The translations under genes and the position numbers were made by a program. A stretch of DNA of 64,000 nucleotides from Phreatobacter aquaticus (GTDB lineage: Bacteria; Pseudomonadota; Alphaproteobacteria; Rhizobiales; Phreatobacteraceae), in contig NZ_CP039865.1 in the NCBI RefSeq assembly GCF_005160265.1, forward strand, positions 124,001 through 188,000, read 5' to 3'. The notes beneath the pieces were generated by a model. That model worked only from the letters and a program-made list of their open reading frames with translations. It was not told the origin of the DNA and ran no database searches. This document shows, in pieces, positions 8,603 through 17,212 of this stretch (the first letter of the stretch is position 1; the number at the start of each line of letters is the position of its first letter).

Positions 8603-10885
8603 CTATCGCGTTCGCTTGATCGTGATCTCGGCCGTGCCGGAATTGTTCCGGTAGAACAGGTCATAGAGCCCCGGAATAGCGATCACGGCGTCGTTGACGT
8701 AGAAGAACAGCTCGCCGTTCAGCTTGGGCACGATCGGCACTTCCAGCGTCCGTTCATTGATCGTGGCGGGCAGGTCCGGATCCGGGTCATAGAAGGCTTC
8801 CTCGCCGCCCGTTTCCCCATAACGTCCGACAAGCCGCATCCACGGCCTGATCCACACGCGCCGCAGCGGCGTGCCCAGCATCAGTGCCGCGCCCTGCCAC
8901 CATGTTGGCGCATCAAGCGTGTGCAACCCGTCCACGCCGGTTGGAATGCCGCCATCAAGCCAGAGATCCTTCTCCTTGATGGTGACCACGTAGCGGCGGC
9001 CCCGTTGCAGGAACACACCGCTGGCCTGACAAAGCGAGCGTGTCTCGAAGGTAAAGACCTGGCTCTCGCCGACGTTCAGAACACGCTGGGGCGGCGCGGG
9101 TGTCGATGAGCAGGTGAGCCCGGCCGTGTCCTGCCAGATGAAGACGACGTGATTGACCAACGCGATCGCCAGATACAGGAACAGCGCCGCGAACAGGCCC
9201 GGCGCAACCCGGAACTTCAGGACGCGCAGCGTGGCTTGATAGAGGCGCGCTGTGCGCAGGTTCATCACGAGACGGTCGAGCCAGCCCAAAGGCTTCGGTG
9301 TCGTCCGCCCATCCGTCCAGATGCCCACCATCCGGCTGGCAATTGCCGACGCCAGCGCCGAGCCGATCAGCAGCAGCACGACGACTAGGCCGGCGCTGAT
9401 CAGGAATTGACCCGGACTGCGGGCATAGCCATTGACCCAGGTATCGGCGAAGGATGGCAGGAACGCTCCGACGATCCGGATCAGGTCCGACACCCAGCGC
9501 AACACGTTCGAATATTCATCCGAGCGCGGCCGTGCAGCCAGAAGCGGATAGATCAGCAGCATCAGCGTTGCGGCCACAGTGGCGAAATAGACCACACGCC
9601 TCCACCAGACGAGATTCCATATCCCCTCGGTCCGGGCCACCCGCACTCTGGCCTCCACGGGTTTCTCGTAAGGGTTGGCCTGAGGCGGCAGGATCTCCCC
9701 CTTGTCGTTGACCACCGCATAGGTGGCAGGCAGGCCCAGCGGGCCATAGGCCTGGGCCTTGTTCGTGATCCGCCGCAGCACGCTCTCATGGACCTTGGGC
9801 AGGGGGATGAAGACGTCGCTCCCCTTGGTCCCGGGACGTGTGTCATTGCACAAGTGCTCCAGCCGGCGCGGTCCATAGCGGTAATACCCGCCTAGACCTG
9901 ACCGTGAATCGTAGATCCGGCCATCCTTGTCCCGCGCGGTCTCGGCCATCAGCACGCTGTCGGGTTCCGCACCTGGGGCGGTCTTGAAGACCAGCCCGCA
10001 TGCCTCCGCCTCCTTCAGGATCCAGTAGAATGGCAGATGGGCCAGCGAATCCTCGGGATAGCCGCCCCCGACATTGGAATGAACGCCGGCGAACCAGACC
10101 TGGCTGATCCGTTCGTTCTTGGTCAGCAACCGCCCTTCACCGTCCGGCTGAACAGGCGCCTCGTTCCGCTCGTTCCAGAGCACGGGATGAAAGGTCGTCC
10201 GTTCGTCGTCGAGCGACAGAGCATGACAGGCGCGCTGAACGCGTGAGCTCAGATCATGATCGGGCAGGGCCAGGGGCCAGAGCCACTTGCTCACGCCCTG
10301 CGTCATCTCGTCGATCGGCAACCCATAGGCGGCGACCGTGTCCCAAAGACCGAGGAAACGGATATTCTCGACCTGCCGGTTGCGCGTCTTGGAATAGGTG
10401 GGCTTCGAGCGATGCAGAAGCCGCAGCCCGATATCCCTTATCCCTCGAAAAAGGGACTCGATACCCGTCACTGTGTGGAATTTCTCCGCCCTGTACGCCC
10501 GATAGGCCGCCCGTGCGAGCCGCTCCAGTTCGCTCTCGCTGTCGGCTTTGACCAGCCCCTGGTTGAGGATCAGGCCGTTGACGATACGGATCGTGAAGGC
10601 GCCGCGGCTGAAGCCGAAGGCGAAGATCTCGTCCTCAGGCCCGGAATAGTTGCGGCAGGCGAACTTGTAGAGGTCAAGCACGTTGCGTTTGAGGCCATAG
10701 CCAAAGGCGCCGCCGAGAACGGCGAGCGGCTTGAAGGCCGAAGTGCCCACGCCGTCATCGTAGATGGCCACCTGGTCATTGCCGCGCAGGTCGAGCGCCT
10801 CGAATGTGCGCCACACATTGGTCCGCCAGACCTTGGCCGACGAGTTGCCGGTGCCATCCGACAAGAGAACAATTCGCTTTGACAT
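8603..10885 (-). CDS. DUF2235 alpha/beta-hydrolase with C-terminal membrane region
   Basis: 760 residues. The N-terminal half is a DUF2235 domain, the hydrolase fold shared with Tle1-type phospholipase effectors: it opens with IVLLSDGTGNS, carries the nucleophile elbow GFSRGAFT and the histidine block VWFAGVHSNVGGGY, so catalytic residues look intact. After about residue 430 come three hydrophobic helices (near 430-455, 500-525 and 570-592) and a predicted extracytoplasmic tail. No VgrG, Hcp or immunity-like gene is adjacent, so a secretion-effector role is not supported here. Its place between phaC and phaZ raises the possibility of a lipase or polyester hydrolase at the membrane; this is inference from position only. 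Start is the ATG at 10885. Confidence 0.82.
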   Translation of the reverse strand: MSKRIVLLSDGTGNSSAKVWRTNVWRTFEALDLRGNDQVAIYDDGVGTSAFKPLAVLGGAFGYGLKRNVLDLYKFACRNYSGPEDEIFAFGFSRGAFTIRIVNGLILNQGLVKADSESELERLARAAYRAYRAEKFHTVTGIESLFRGIRDIGLRLLHRSKPTYSKTRNRQVENIRFLGLWDTVAAYGLPIDEMTQGVSKWLWPLALPDHDLSSRVQRACHALSLDDERTTFHPVLWNERNEAPVQPDGEGRLLTKNERISQVWFAGVHSNVGGGYPEDSLAHLPFYWILKEAEACGLVFKTAPGAEPDSVLMAETARDKDGRIYDSRSGLGGYYRYGPRRLEHLCNDTRPGTKGSDVFIPLPKVHESVLRRITNKAQAYGPLGLPATYAVVNDKGEILPPQANPYEKPVEARVRVARTEGIWNLVWWRRVVYFATVAATLMLLIYPLLAARPRSDEYSNVLRWVSDLIRIVGAFLPSFADTWVNGYARSPGQFLISAGLVVVLLLIGSALASAIASRMVGIWTDGRTTPKPLGWLDRLVMNLRTARLYQATLRVLKFRVAPGLFAALFLYLAIALVNHVVFIWQDTAGLTCSSTPAPPQRVLNVGESQVFTFETRSLCQASGVFLQRGRRYVVTIKEKDLWLDGGIPTGVDGLHTLDAPTWWQGAALMLGTPLRRVWIRPWMRLVGRYGETGGEEAFYDPDPDLPATINERTLEVPIVPKLNGELFFYVNDAVIAIPGLYDLFYRNNSGTAEITIKRTR

Positions 10886-11092
10886 TTCGCGCCCCCACAC
10901 GATGGGCGGCCGCCTGGAGCGGCTTCTGCCCGCCAGCCATAGTGGCGAAGACAGATGGTTAAATCAACCCTAGGTAGCTACAACTTGAATAACTGATCAT
11001 ATGGTTGCACCTCTTGCCACGCCTTCGAGCGCCTCTGCTAAGCTGCCAGCAAAGCCGGCGAGGAATCACCGGGCCTCGAAGGAGCCTCGACA

Positions 11093-11926
11093 ATGACAAG
11101 CATCGCCGCCGCTTCCCGCTCCACAGCGCTTGATGTCCGCATGATCGACATCGGCGGACAGATGCTGCGTGTCGGCATCAAGCCCGGCTCGGCCGACCGC
11201 CCGCCACTCCTGATGTTCAACGGAATCGGCGCCAATCTCGAACTGGCGGCGCCGTTCTTCGAGGCGCTGGGCGATACCGAGGCGGTGATCTTCGATGTCC
11301 CCGGCATTGGCGGATCGCCCGCGCCGACGCTCCCCTATCGTCCCTCGACGCTCGCCAAGCTCGCCCATGACCTGATGCGCCAGCTCGGATATGACGGCCA
11401 GATCGATGTCTCAGGCGTCTCCTGGGGCGGTGGGGCCGCGCAGCAATTCGCCTTTCAATATCCAAAGGTCTGCCGACGGCTCATTCTGGTCGCCACCACC
11501 GCCGGGACGATCATGGTCCCGGGCGGCGCCAGCGTCTTGATGAAGATGGCGAGCCCCAAGCGCTATGTCGACAAGGGCTACATGCGCTCCATCGCCGCCG
11601 AGATCTATGGCGGTGCGTTCCGCGCCGACCCGACCCTCATCGAGAAACATGCCGCCGCCATGCGCGGCTCCACTCAATATGGCTACACCCTGCAGCTCCT
11701 CGCCATGCTCGGCTGGACCAGCCTGCCCTGGCTCTGGATGCTGCAGCAGCCAACCCTGATCCTGTCCGGCACGGACGACCCGCTGATTCCGGTGATCAAT
11801 GCCAAGGTGCTGGAAAAGATGATCCCGAAATCGACCCTGGAACTGGTCGATGATGGCCACCTCTTCGTGGTGACCAATCCCGTGCCCCATGCCGCCCGCG
11901 TCGAGGCGTTCCTCTCCGAGGGCTGA
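11093..11926 (+). CDS. phaZ: intracellular PHA depolymerase, PhaZ (mcl type)
   Basis: Alpha/beta-hydrolase of 277 residues with close resemblance to the medium-chain-length PHA depolymerase of pseudomonads. Shared stretches include LLMFNGIGANLELAAPF, FDVPGIGGS, GVSWGGGAAQQFA, MVPGG and MASPKRYV, and GWTSLPWL. The triad is Ser in GVSWGG (near residue 110), Asp in GTDDPLIP (near 227) and His in DDGHLF (near 254). It should release hydroxy fatty acids from stored granules. In pseudomonads the gene sits between phaC1 and phaC2; here the only nearby synthase is a class I phaC 2.5 kb away, and the match of an mcl-type depolymerase with a class I synthase is unusual. Starts at ATG 11093 after GAAGGAGCC. 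Confidence 0.88.
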   Translation: MTSIAAASRSTALDVRMIDIGGQMLRVGIKPGSADRPPLLMFNGIGANLELAAPFFEALGDTEAVIFDVPGIGGSPAPTLPYRPSTLAKLAHDLMRQLGYDGQIDVSGVSWGGGAAQQFAFQYPKVCRRLILVATTAGTIMVPGGASVLMKMASPKRYVDKGYMRSIAAEIYGGAFRADPTLIEKHAAAMRGSTQYGYTLQLLAMLGWTSLPWLWMLQQPTLILSGTDDPLIPVINAKVLEKMIPKSTLELVDDGHLFVVTNPVPHAARVEAFLSEG

Positions 11927-12016
11927 CGGACCGGCCTGTTCCCAATGATCACCCAAAGATCAGGGGCTATGGCGCGCTATAACCGCCGCTGAAACAGAGG
12001 TGATATGGCGCGCAAC

Positions 12017-12052
12017 AATTGATCGAACTCATCCAAATAATTGATCGATCAA
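12017..12052. promoter_or_regulatory. paired AATTGATCGA repeats, operator-like
   Basis: The decamer AATTGATCGA occurs at 12017-12026 and again at 12039-12048, 22 bases apart or about two helical turns. The second copy extends into the perfect palindrome TTGATCGATCAA (12041-12052). This AT-rich patch stands out from its GC-rich surroundings, about 100 bases upstream of the DUF1127 gene. The repeats are seen; binding by a dimeric regulator is inference. Confidence 0.4.
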
Positions 12053-12147
12053 AGACGAACCTTTCCAATCGCGAATGAGACCCATGGTCGAACCCGGCTG
12101 ATCGGCATGTCGCCGCCCTGTCGACCCTCATCCGAATGGAGACCACC

Positions 12148-12366
12148 ATGACCACCCTGACCACGTCCGCCTTCCCGGCCACTCTCGATGCGGGCAAGGC
12201 CTCGCCCTCTCTGACCAAGGCCATTTCCGCCATCGTCGGCCCCATCGCCGCCTACATGCGGACGCGCCGCAACCTGCGCGAACTGGAAGGCCTGAGCGAG
12301 GAAGCCCTGAAGGATATCGGCCTCAGCCGGTCCGATCTGCCCCGCGTGGCCCGCTGGGGCCACTGA
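12148..12366 (+). CDS. DUF1127 small protein (YjiS-like)
   Basis: 72 residues. The C-terminal half is the DUF1127 motif: a tandem-arginine TRRNLRELEGLSEEALKDIGLSRSDLPRV pattern (split here only by description), with basic helix-turn-helix-like spacing. Alphaproteobacterial members include small RNA-binding proteins that act in RNA turnover and in phosphate or carbon stress responses. The start is placed at ATG 12148, because TGGAGA lies 7 bases upstream; the ATG at 12136 would place this ribosome site inside the gene. It is monocistronic, preceded by a repeat-containing AT-rich upstream region, and converges on the coiled-coil gene 18 bases later. Confidence 0.88.
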   Translation: MTTLTTSAFPATLDAGKASPSLTKAISAIVGPIAAYMRTRRNLRELEGLSEEALKDIGLSRSDLPRVARWGH

Positions 12367-12384
12367 CACGCTACGGGCGCGCCG

Positions 12385-13680
12385 TCACTCGGCGGCGTGC
12401 CCGCGGGCGGCCGCGATGTCCTCGCGCTCGGCCTCAGCCTGCAGGGCGAGGATCCGGTCGGCCAGGGAGAGATCGGCCTTGCGGCGCGGCTTGCCCCCGG
12501 CCGCGGTACGCTGGGCATAATCCGCGAGGATCGCATCGATCCGCGAGCCCGGCCCGTCCAGCAGCATGGCGACCTTGGCGACATCCAGCGCCACGTCGTC
12601 GATCCGCTGGCGCAATTTCAGCTGCTCCTTGCCATCGCGCCCATCAGCGCTGGCGGCGCTGCGCTTCAGGCCGGCGATCTCGCGCTGGATCGCGTCGCGC
12701 TCCTCGCGCGCATGAGCCAGGGCTCCTTCCGCCATTCCCTTGTCGGCGCGCAATGTCTCGACCTCCGCCTGCAATGCACGCTGCGTCTCCGCCGCCTGCT
12801 CCTTGAGCCTGGCGAGTTCGGCGCGCGCCTTGTCGCGCTCGGTCTCGCGCTTGGCAGTGGCCTTCTCCGCCACATCGCGCGAGGCCTGTTCGCGGCTGGT
12901 CTTCTCGGCTTCCTCGGCGAGGCGCACGTTGAGCGCGGACATCTCGTCACGCAGCCGGGCAGTGGTTGCGGTCTCGTTGGCCAGACGCTCTTCCAGCCGC
13001 TCGATGTCGCCGGACAGCCCGGCGGCCCGGCGCCGCTCGTCCGACAGAAGCGTCGAGGTCTCGGCAAAGGAGAGCCGGTGGCCGGCCAGATCCCGCTGGG
13101 CCTCCTCCAGGTCGCGCGACAGCTGCGTGGTCAGCGACTTCAGATTGTCGATCTGTGTGCGCAGCGCCACGCTCTCGACGCGCAGGCTGTCATTGTCGAC
13201 CTTCTGGCCCGCCAGTTCGTGGTCCAGCGCGGCGAATTCCTCTTCCTTCTGCCGCAGAACCTCGGCCCCGACCCGCAGATCGGTCTCGCGGTCGGCAAGG
13301 TCGGTCCGCAGCTTGCCAAGCACGTCCTCAAGGCCGGCCTTGTCGGCCTCCAGCGATCCGATCCGCGCGACATGGCCTGCGATCTCGCTGCGCAGGTCGC
13401 GCATGGTCTCGTGGCCCTGCGCGAGCGCGATCGCCTGCCCATTGACCTTGTCGGCGAGGCCTTCGGCGCGAACCTCGAGCCTGCGGGCAACAACCGCATG
13501 TTCGGCGCGCAACTGGTCCTTCTCGGCCTTGATCTCGGCCATCGACATCGGCACGGAATTCTCGACGCGCCGGGTGGTCAGGCGCACCGCGCGCTTCCAG
13601 ACAGCCCCCATCAACGCCAGCGACATGAGTGCCGCAGCCAGAAATCCCAGTACGAAGACCATTGCGGTCTCAATCGTCAC
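12385..13680 (-). CDS. membrane-anchored coiled-coil protein of unknown function
   Basis: 431 residues beginning at a GTG with GGAGG nine bases upstream. One N-terminal transmembrane helix (about residues 7-26, MVFVLGFLAAALMSLALMGA) is followed by some 300 residues of almost unbroken heptad-rich, Glu/Arg/Leu/Ala coiled coil, then a short basic segment (KPRRK) and a helical tail. No enzymatic motif is visible. The topology predicts a long cytoplasmic rod tethered to the inner membrane. It resembles envelope or polarity scaffolds seen in Hyphomicrobiales, but I do not recognise a named family. EipA lies upstream on the same strand 143 bases away, so the two could be co-transcribed. Confidence 0.8.
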   Translation of the reverse strand: MTIETAMVFVLGFLAAALMSLALMGAVWKRAVRLTTRRVENSVPMSMAEIKAEKDQLRAEHAVVARRLEVRAEGLADKVNGQAIALAQGHETMRDLRSEIAGHVARIGSLEADKAGLEDVLGKLRTDLADRETDLRVGAEVLRQKEEEFAALDHELAGQKVDNDSLRVESVALRTQIDNLKSLTTQLSRDLEEAQRDLAGHRLSFAETSTLLSDERRRAAGLSGDIERLEERLANETATTARLRDEMSALNVRLAEEAEKTSREQASRDVAEKATAKRETERDKARAELARLKEQAAETQRALQAEVETLRADKGMAEGALAHAREERDAIQREIAGLKRSAASADGRDGKEQLKLRQRIDDVALDVAKVAMLLDGPGSRIDAILADYAQRTAAGGKPRRKADLSLADRILALQAEAEREDIAAARGHAAE

Positions 13681-13823
13681 GGGCGGTTGCCTCCGTTGCC
13701 GATTCCCGGGATGCAACGCCCCGGGAGCCGGACTTCTTTTGCCATGTGGCAACGGCCGCGCAAAGGGGCACGGCCGTTCAATTCATCATGTGCCGCCTGT
13801 AGTGAGGCACAAGGCCCCTCGGT

Positions 13824-14420
13824 TCAGAAGGGGTTCCAGGTCGCCGACGGCGTGAACTTGAGATAGCCGCCATTGACACCCAGGCGCGCGCCGACGCCGG
13901 TCCGGATCGGCACGATCAGCATGTTGTCGGCGCCAAGCGCCGTCATGCCGAGGCCGCCGACCAGATAGGCCGAGCCGTCGATCCCGACAAACCGGCGATA
14001 GAGGTCGCGCGGCCCGCGGACCCGGTAGGCCAGCATCATGGTGCGAGCACCGTCGCCGCCGAAATCGAAGCCAAGCGACGGGCCTTGCCAGAACACTTTC
14101 GTGTCACCGCCGTCCTTGGTGTAGAGCATGCCCTCGCCATAGCGCAGGCCGGCCACGAAGGCACCGCTGCCCTCCTGCCCCAGGATATAGGCGGTCGGGT
14201 GGCCCCATTGCTGGGTTGCACGCTCCACAAGGTTCGCCAGACCCCGGCTCGTCGTACCGAAAAAGCGGTGTCCGGCGGTCACGACTTCGTTGGGGGAGAA
14301 GGTGCGCGGCGATTCCCGGTTGTAGCTCTGGGCGGCCGCCGGACCGGCCAGGCCGACGAGGCCGGCGGCACCGAGGCCGGCAAGGACGTCACGACGATTG
14401 GGGACGATGGGACGGTTCAT
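13824..14420 (-). CDS. eipA: EipA-family envelope protein (DUF1134)
   Basis: 198 residues. An N-terminal export signal with twin arginines (NRRDVLAGLGAAG) ends near AAAQS. The mature part is the DUF1134 fold: FSPNEVVTAGHRFFGTTSRGLA, QGPSLGFDFGGDGA and the end GGYLKFTPSATWNPF match the family. In Brucella abortus EipA is a periplasmic protein needed for envelope integrity and linked to CtrA control. The ATG at 14420 has GAGGTGA directly upstream and is chosen over a GTG at 14426. It is divergent from the YHS-domain gene, the two sharing a 180-base promoter region with repeated GGTNACC motifs. Downstream lies the membrane coiled-coil gene. Confidence 0.88.
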   Translation of the reverse strand: MNRPIVPNRRDVLAGLGAAGLVGLAGPAAAQSYNRESPRTFSPNEVVTAGHRFFGTTSRGLANLVERATQQWGHPTAYILGQEGSGAFVAGLRYGEGMLYTKDGGDTKVFWQGPSLGFDFGGDGARTMMLAYRVRGPRDLYRRFVGIDGSAYLVGGLGMTALGADNMLIVPIRTGVGARLGVNGGYLKFTPSATWNPF

Positions 14421-14490
14421 TCTCACCTCGAACGTGGTAACAGCGCGGTTTACGGCGGGCTCGTATGGTCAAGAGAGCTTAAGCTGCGAA

Positions 14491-14548
14491 GGTAACCATT
14501 TGGTCACCAGCGCGAGATTTAGGCCGGTCTGGTAAGATTCTGGTCACC
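14491..14548. promoter_or_regulatory. three GGTNACC motifs between divergent eipA and YHS genes
   Basis: GGTAACC (14491-14497), GGTCACC (14502-14508) and GGTCACC (14542-14548) cluster in the divergent promoter region; the first two form an inverted repeat around ATTT. Each is itself a 7-base palindrome. No known regulator is assigned; the cluster is the only repeated element in this gap. Confidence 0.3.
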
Positions 14549-14599
14549 CTCTCTTGCCAAGGTTCCGCCACGCGACGGCGGCAAGATTCGGGGAAGAAC

Positions 14600-15115
14600 A
14601 TGTCGGTGATGAGGCAATTCGTGCGCCCTCTTGCCTGGACTCTGGCAGTGACCGCTCTTTACGCAGGGGTCGCCGTGGGCATTTCGCTGCTCGGCGGCGA
14701 GACCACCAGCCGGGCCGCCACCACCGAGCGGATCGTGACCGACCGGCTGACCGGGCTCGCCCTCTATGGCTTCGACCCCGTCGCCTATTTCACCGATCGC
14801 GGGCCGCGTGAGGGCATTTCCACCTATGAGCTCCCCTGGGCCGGCGTGACCTGGCGCTTCGTCAATGAAGGCAACCGCGACGCCTTCATGCAGAACCCCG
14901 ACGTCTATGAACCGCGCTTCGGCGGTTATGATCCGATGGCGGTCAGCGAAGGCCTGCCGGCAACCGGCCATCCCTCGGTCTGGGCTATCCACCACGACCG
15001 GCTCTATGTGTTCCATTCGGAAGCCAACCGCGCCCGCTTCCTGACCGACCCCGACGCGGCGATCCGCAATGCCGACCGGCGCTGGCCGCAGGTGCGTTCG
15101 GCCCTGGTACCCTGA
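14600..15115 (+). CDS. YHS-domain exported protein
   Basis: 171 residues. A hydrophobic N-terminal segment (about residues 10-35) can act as a signal anchor. The rest is a YHS domain of the type seen in periplasmic or metal-associated proteins: LALYGFDPVAYFTDRGPREG, then WRFVNEGNRDAFMQNPDVYEPRFGGYDP, and HHDRLYVFHSEANRARFL. The family is small and its molecular function is unsettled; some members bind metals. It reads away from eipA and ends 4 bases before a convergent esterase-like gene, with no room for a terminator outside the coding ends. Confidence 0.85.
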   Translation: MSVMRQFVRPLAWTLAVTALYAGVAVGISLLGGETTSRAATTERIVTDRLTGLALYGFDPVAYFTDRGPREGISTYELPWAGVTWRFVNEGNRDAFMQNPDVYEPRFGGYDPMAVSEGLPATGHPSVWAIHHDRLYVFHSEANRARFLTDPDAAIRNADRRWPQVRSALVP

Positions 15116-15119
15116 TCGT

Positions 15120-16061
15120 CTAGCGGCTCTTGTCGCGGAAGAACGCCCAGATTTCCTCGGCTGCGTCGATGTCCCGGTTCTGGCGGCCAAGCGCCGGTCC
15201 GCGCAAGCTCAGCGGCGGCTGCTCCACGAGCCCCGGCACCCGGTGGCCGCCGCCCTCGATATGGTAGAGCCGGAGAGACACCCTGCAGCCGGCGCCCTCC
15301 ATCACCACCACCTTCGATCCGTCCTCGGCCGTCCGGTCGGGCACGGCACGCCCCTCCGCGCCCCGGCAGGAATGCCGCTCGCGAAAAAAGGCGAAGGTCG
15401 CTTCGCTTGAGAGAGTTGCCCCCTCGCCGCCCTGCCGGCCGGGATTGCCGCCCCAGGGCGACAGCGGATCTTCCGTTCCGGCCATGATCATGAGGGGCAC
15501 CGGCGCCCCCCGGCAGTCGCGGACAAGGCTTGCGGGAAGCGTGGCGAGGAGGGCGGCAGCAGCACCGAACACGTCACCTGCATCGCAGGCCAGCCGGTAG
15601 ACCAGCCGCCCGCCCTGGCCGACACCCGCGACATAGACCCGCCGGCGGTCAACCTTGCCCTGCGCCACGAGATCGCCGACCAGCCGGCGCAGAAAGGCGA
15701 TGTCGTCAGCCCGGGCGCCGGATGCCACGATGGCACCGTCCGGCCTGGCGTCGTTCCAGACCTGTCTGAGGCCCTGCGGATAGGCGACGATCAGGCCGTC
15801 GCGCGCCGCAATTGCATCCCAGGTCATCGAGCGGCGGACCAGTTCCGAGCTTCCCAGCGCATCATGCAGCACAATGACGAGAGGCGCCGGCCGGCCGCGG
15901 CCATGATCCGTCACGAGCATCGTGCGGTTGCCGTCGGCCGTCTGGAACGAGGCGGTCGAAGTCTGAGCGCCTGACGGCGTGATCGGCATGACAAGGCTGG
16001 CCATGGTCAGTGCCATGGCCCCGAGCATCGTCGCGGGGGTTCCCCTGTGCCGATGTCCCAT
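15120..16061 (-). CDS. secreted PHB-depolymerase-like esterase lacking the catalytic serine
   Basis: 313 residues with a signal peptide ending near PSGAQ. The fold is that of the LpqC/PHB-depolymerase/feruloyl esterase family: LVIVLHDALGSSE, VAYPQGLRQVWNDA, DDIAFLRRLVGDL, RRRVYVAGVGQGG, GTEDPLSPWGG and GGGHRVPG. The Asp and His of the triad are present, but the nucleophile elbow, normally GxSxGG, reads GVGQGG: the codon at the serine position is GGC (Gly), one base from AGC (Ser). The protein should be inactive as a serine esterase unless the substitution is a sequence error. A binding role for polyesters or an evolved pseudoenzyme are alternatives. The 2-hydroxyacid dehydrogenase gene lies 12 bases upstream on the same strand. 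Confidence 0.82.
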   Translation of the reverse strand: MGHRHRGTPATMLGAMALTMASLVMPITPSGAQTSTASFQTADGNRTMLVTDHGRGRPAPLVIVLHDALGSSELVRRSMTWDAIAARDGLIVAYPQGLRQVWNDARPDGAIVASGARADDIAFLRRLVGDLVAQGKVDRRRVYVAGVGQGGRLVYRLACDAGDVFGAAAALLATLPASLVRDCRGAPVPLMIMAGTEDPLSPWGGNPGRQGGEGATLSSEATFAFFRERHSCRGAEGRAVPDRTAEDGSKVVVMEGAGCRVSLRLYHIEGGGHRVPGLVEQPPLSLRGPALGRQNRDIDAAEEIWAFFRDKSR

Positions 16062-16073
16062 CAAGCAGCCGCC

Positions 16074-17048
16074 TCAGATCACGCCATTGACCAGGTCCTC
16101 GCCACGCTGCAGGCGGCCGATATTCTCGATCAGGAAATCGATGATCCGCCGCTCATAGGAGGCCGTCTCGCCACCGGTATGCGGCGTGATCAGCACGTTC
16201 TCGAAGTCCCACAGCGGGGATGACGCCGGCAGCGGCTCCTCGCGGGTCACGTCGAGGCCGGCTCCCGCAATGCCGCCAGCTCTCAGCGTGGCGATCAGCG
16301 CGTCCTCGTCCACCACCTTGCCTCTGGCGCAATTGATCAGCAGCGCCGACGGTTTCATCGCAGCCAGGCGCTCGGCATTGATCAGGTTCTCGGTCTCCGG
16401 CGTCAGCGGGCAGGTCAGCGCCACGATATCGGCCGAGCCCAGGGCCTTGGTCAGCTGGTCCGGCGACACAAGGCCATCCACGCCCGCGATTGCCTGGGAG
16501 ACATCGCGCTTGACGCCGATCACCGTCATCTCGAAGGCCTTGGCGAAGCGCGCAAGCTTGAGCCCGATACCGCCAAGCCCAACGATCAGCATGGTCTTGC
16601 CGGCAAGCTCGTCCTCACGCTCGGCAGGATCGCCGATCATGCCGCGCCAGACCTTCTTGGCCTGGTTGTCCCTGGCCGTATGGATCTTGCGGGCGAGCGC
16701 CAGCACCAGACCGATCGCATGTTCGGCAACCGCGGTCGCATTGGCGCCCTTGGCGCTGGCGAGCCGGATGCCGCGGGCCTTCATCGCTGCGAGATCGTAG
16801 ACATCGATGCCCGCGCTGATCGACTGGACGAATTTCAGCTTTCCGGCCTTCTCCAGCGGGACCCCGCGCCACATGCCCGACACGACGGCAATGTCGGCCT
16901 CGCCGATGCGGGCATGAAACGCCGCCGTCTCGCGCTCCTCGAAGAACCGGATGCCGGTGTTGCGGCGGGCGAATTCCTCGCCCAGACGATAGGCGGAATG
17001 GCCGAAGGCGATGGTCAGGTCGGAGGAAGCGGGGAGCACGCTGGTCAT
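16074..17048 (-). CDS. D-2-hydroxyacid dehydrogenase, NAD-binding
   Basis: 324 residues of the D-isomer-specific 2-hydroxyacid dehydrogenase family, which interconvert 2-keto acids and D-2-hydroxyacids with NAD(P)H. The nucleotide motif is VGLGGIG; the catalytic residues are Arg in NCARGKVV, Glu in DVTREEPLP and His in TPHTGGE, in the order expected. A Lys in GVKRD after the Rossmann beta-2 strand hints at NADPH preference, which is only a guess. The substrate is unknown; glyoxylate or hydroxypyruvate reductase activity is common. It precedes the inactive esterase-like gene in a probable two-gene unit and is divergent from the polysaccharide deacetylase. Confidence 0.9.
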   Translation of the reverse strand: MTSVLPASSDLTIAFGHSAYRLGEEFARRNTGIRFFEERETAAFHARIGEADIAVVSGMWRGVPLEKAGKLKFVQSISAGIDVYDLAAMKARGIRLASAKGANATAVAEHAIGLVLALARKIHTARDNQAKKVWRGMIGDPAEREDELAGKTMLIVGLGGIGLKLARFAKAFEMTVIGVKRDVSQAIAGVDGLVSPDQLTKALGSADIVALTCPLTPETENLINAERLAAMKPSALLINCARGKVVDEDALIATLRAGGIAGAGLDVTREEPLPASSPLWDFENVLITPHTGGETASYERRIIDFLIENIGRLQRGEDLVNGVI

Positions 17049-17212
17049 TGTCTGTCCGGATGGAGGAGGATTCGTCGCGCCCGATCATGGCGAGACCTGC
17101 GCGGAAGGCAATCCGCCGCAAGCGCTGAGGCGCCCTGCCCGCGGCATGCCGCTTGCGTCCGAACCTTGCTCCCGACAAGGGTAGCCACCTCCTTCTCATT
17201 GCCGGACCGTCC

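Noticed and set aside
8603-10885. DUF2235 protein as a type VI secretion effector
   Set aside because: No VgrG, Hcp, PAAR, adaptor or immunity-like gene is adjacent.
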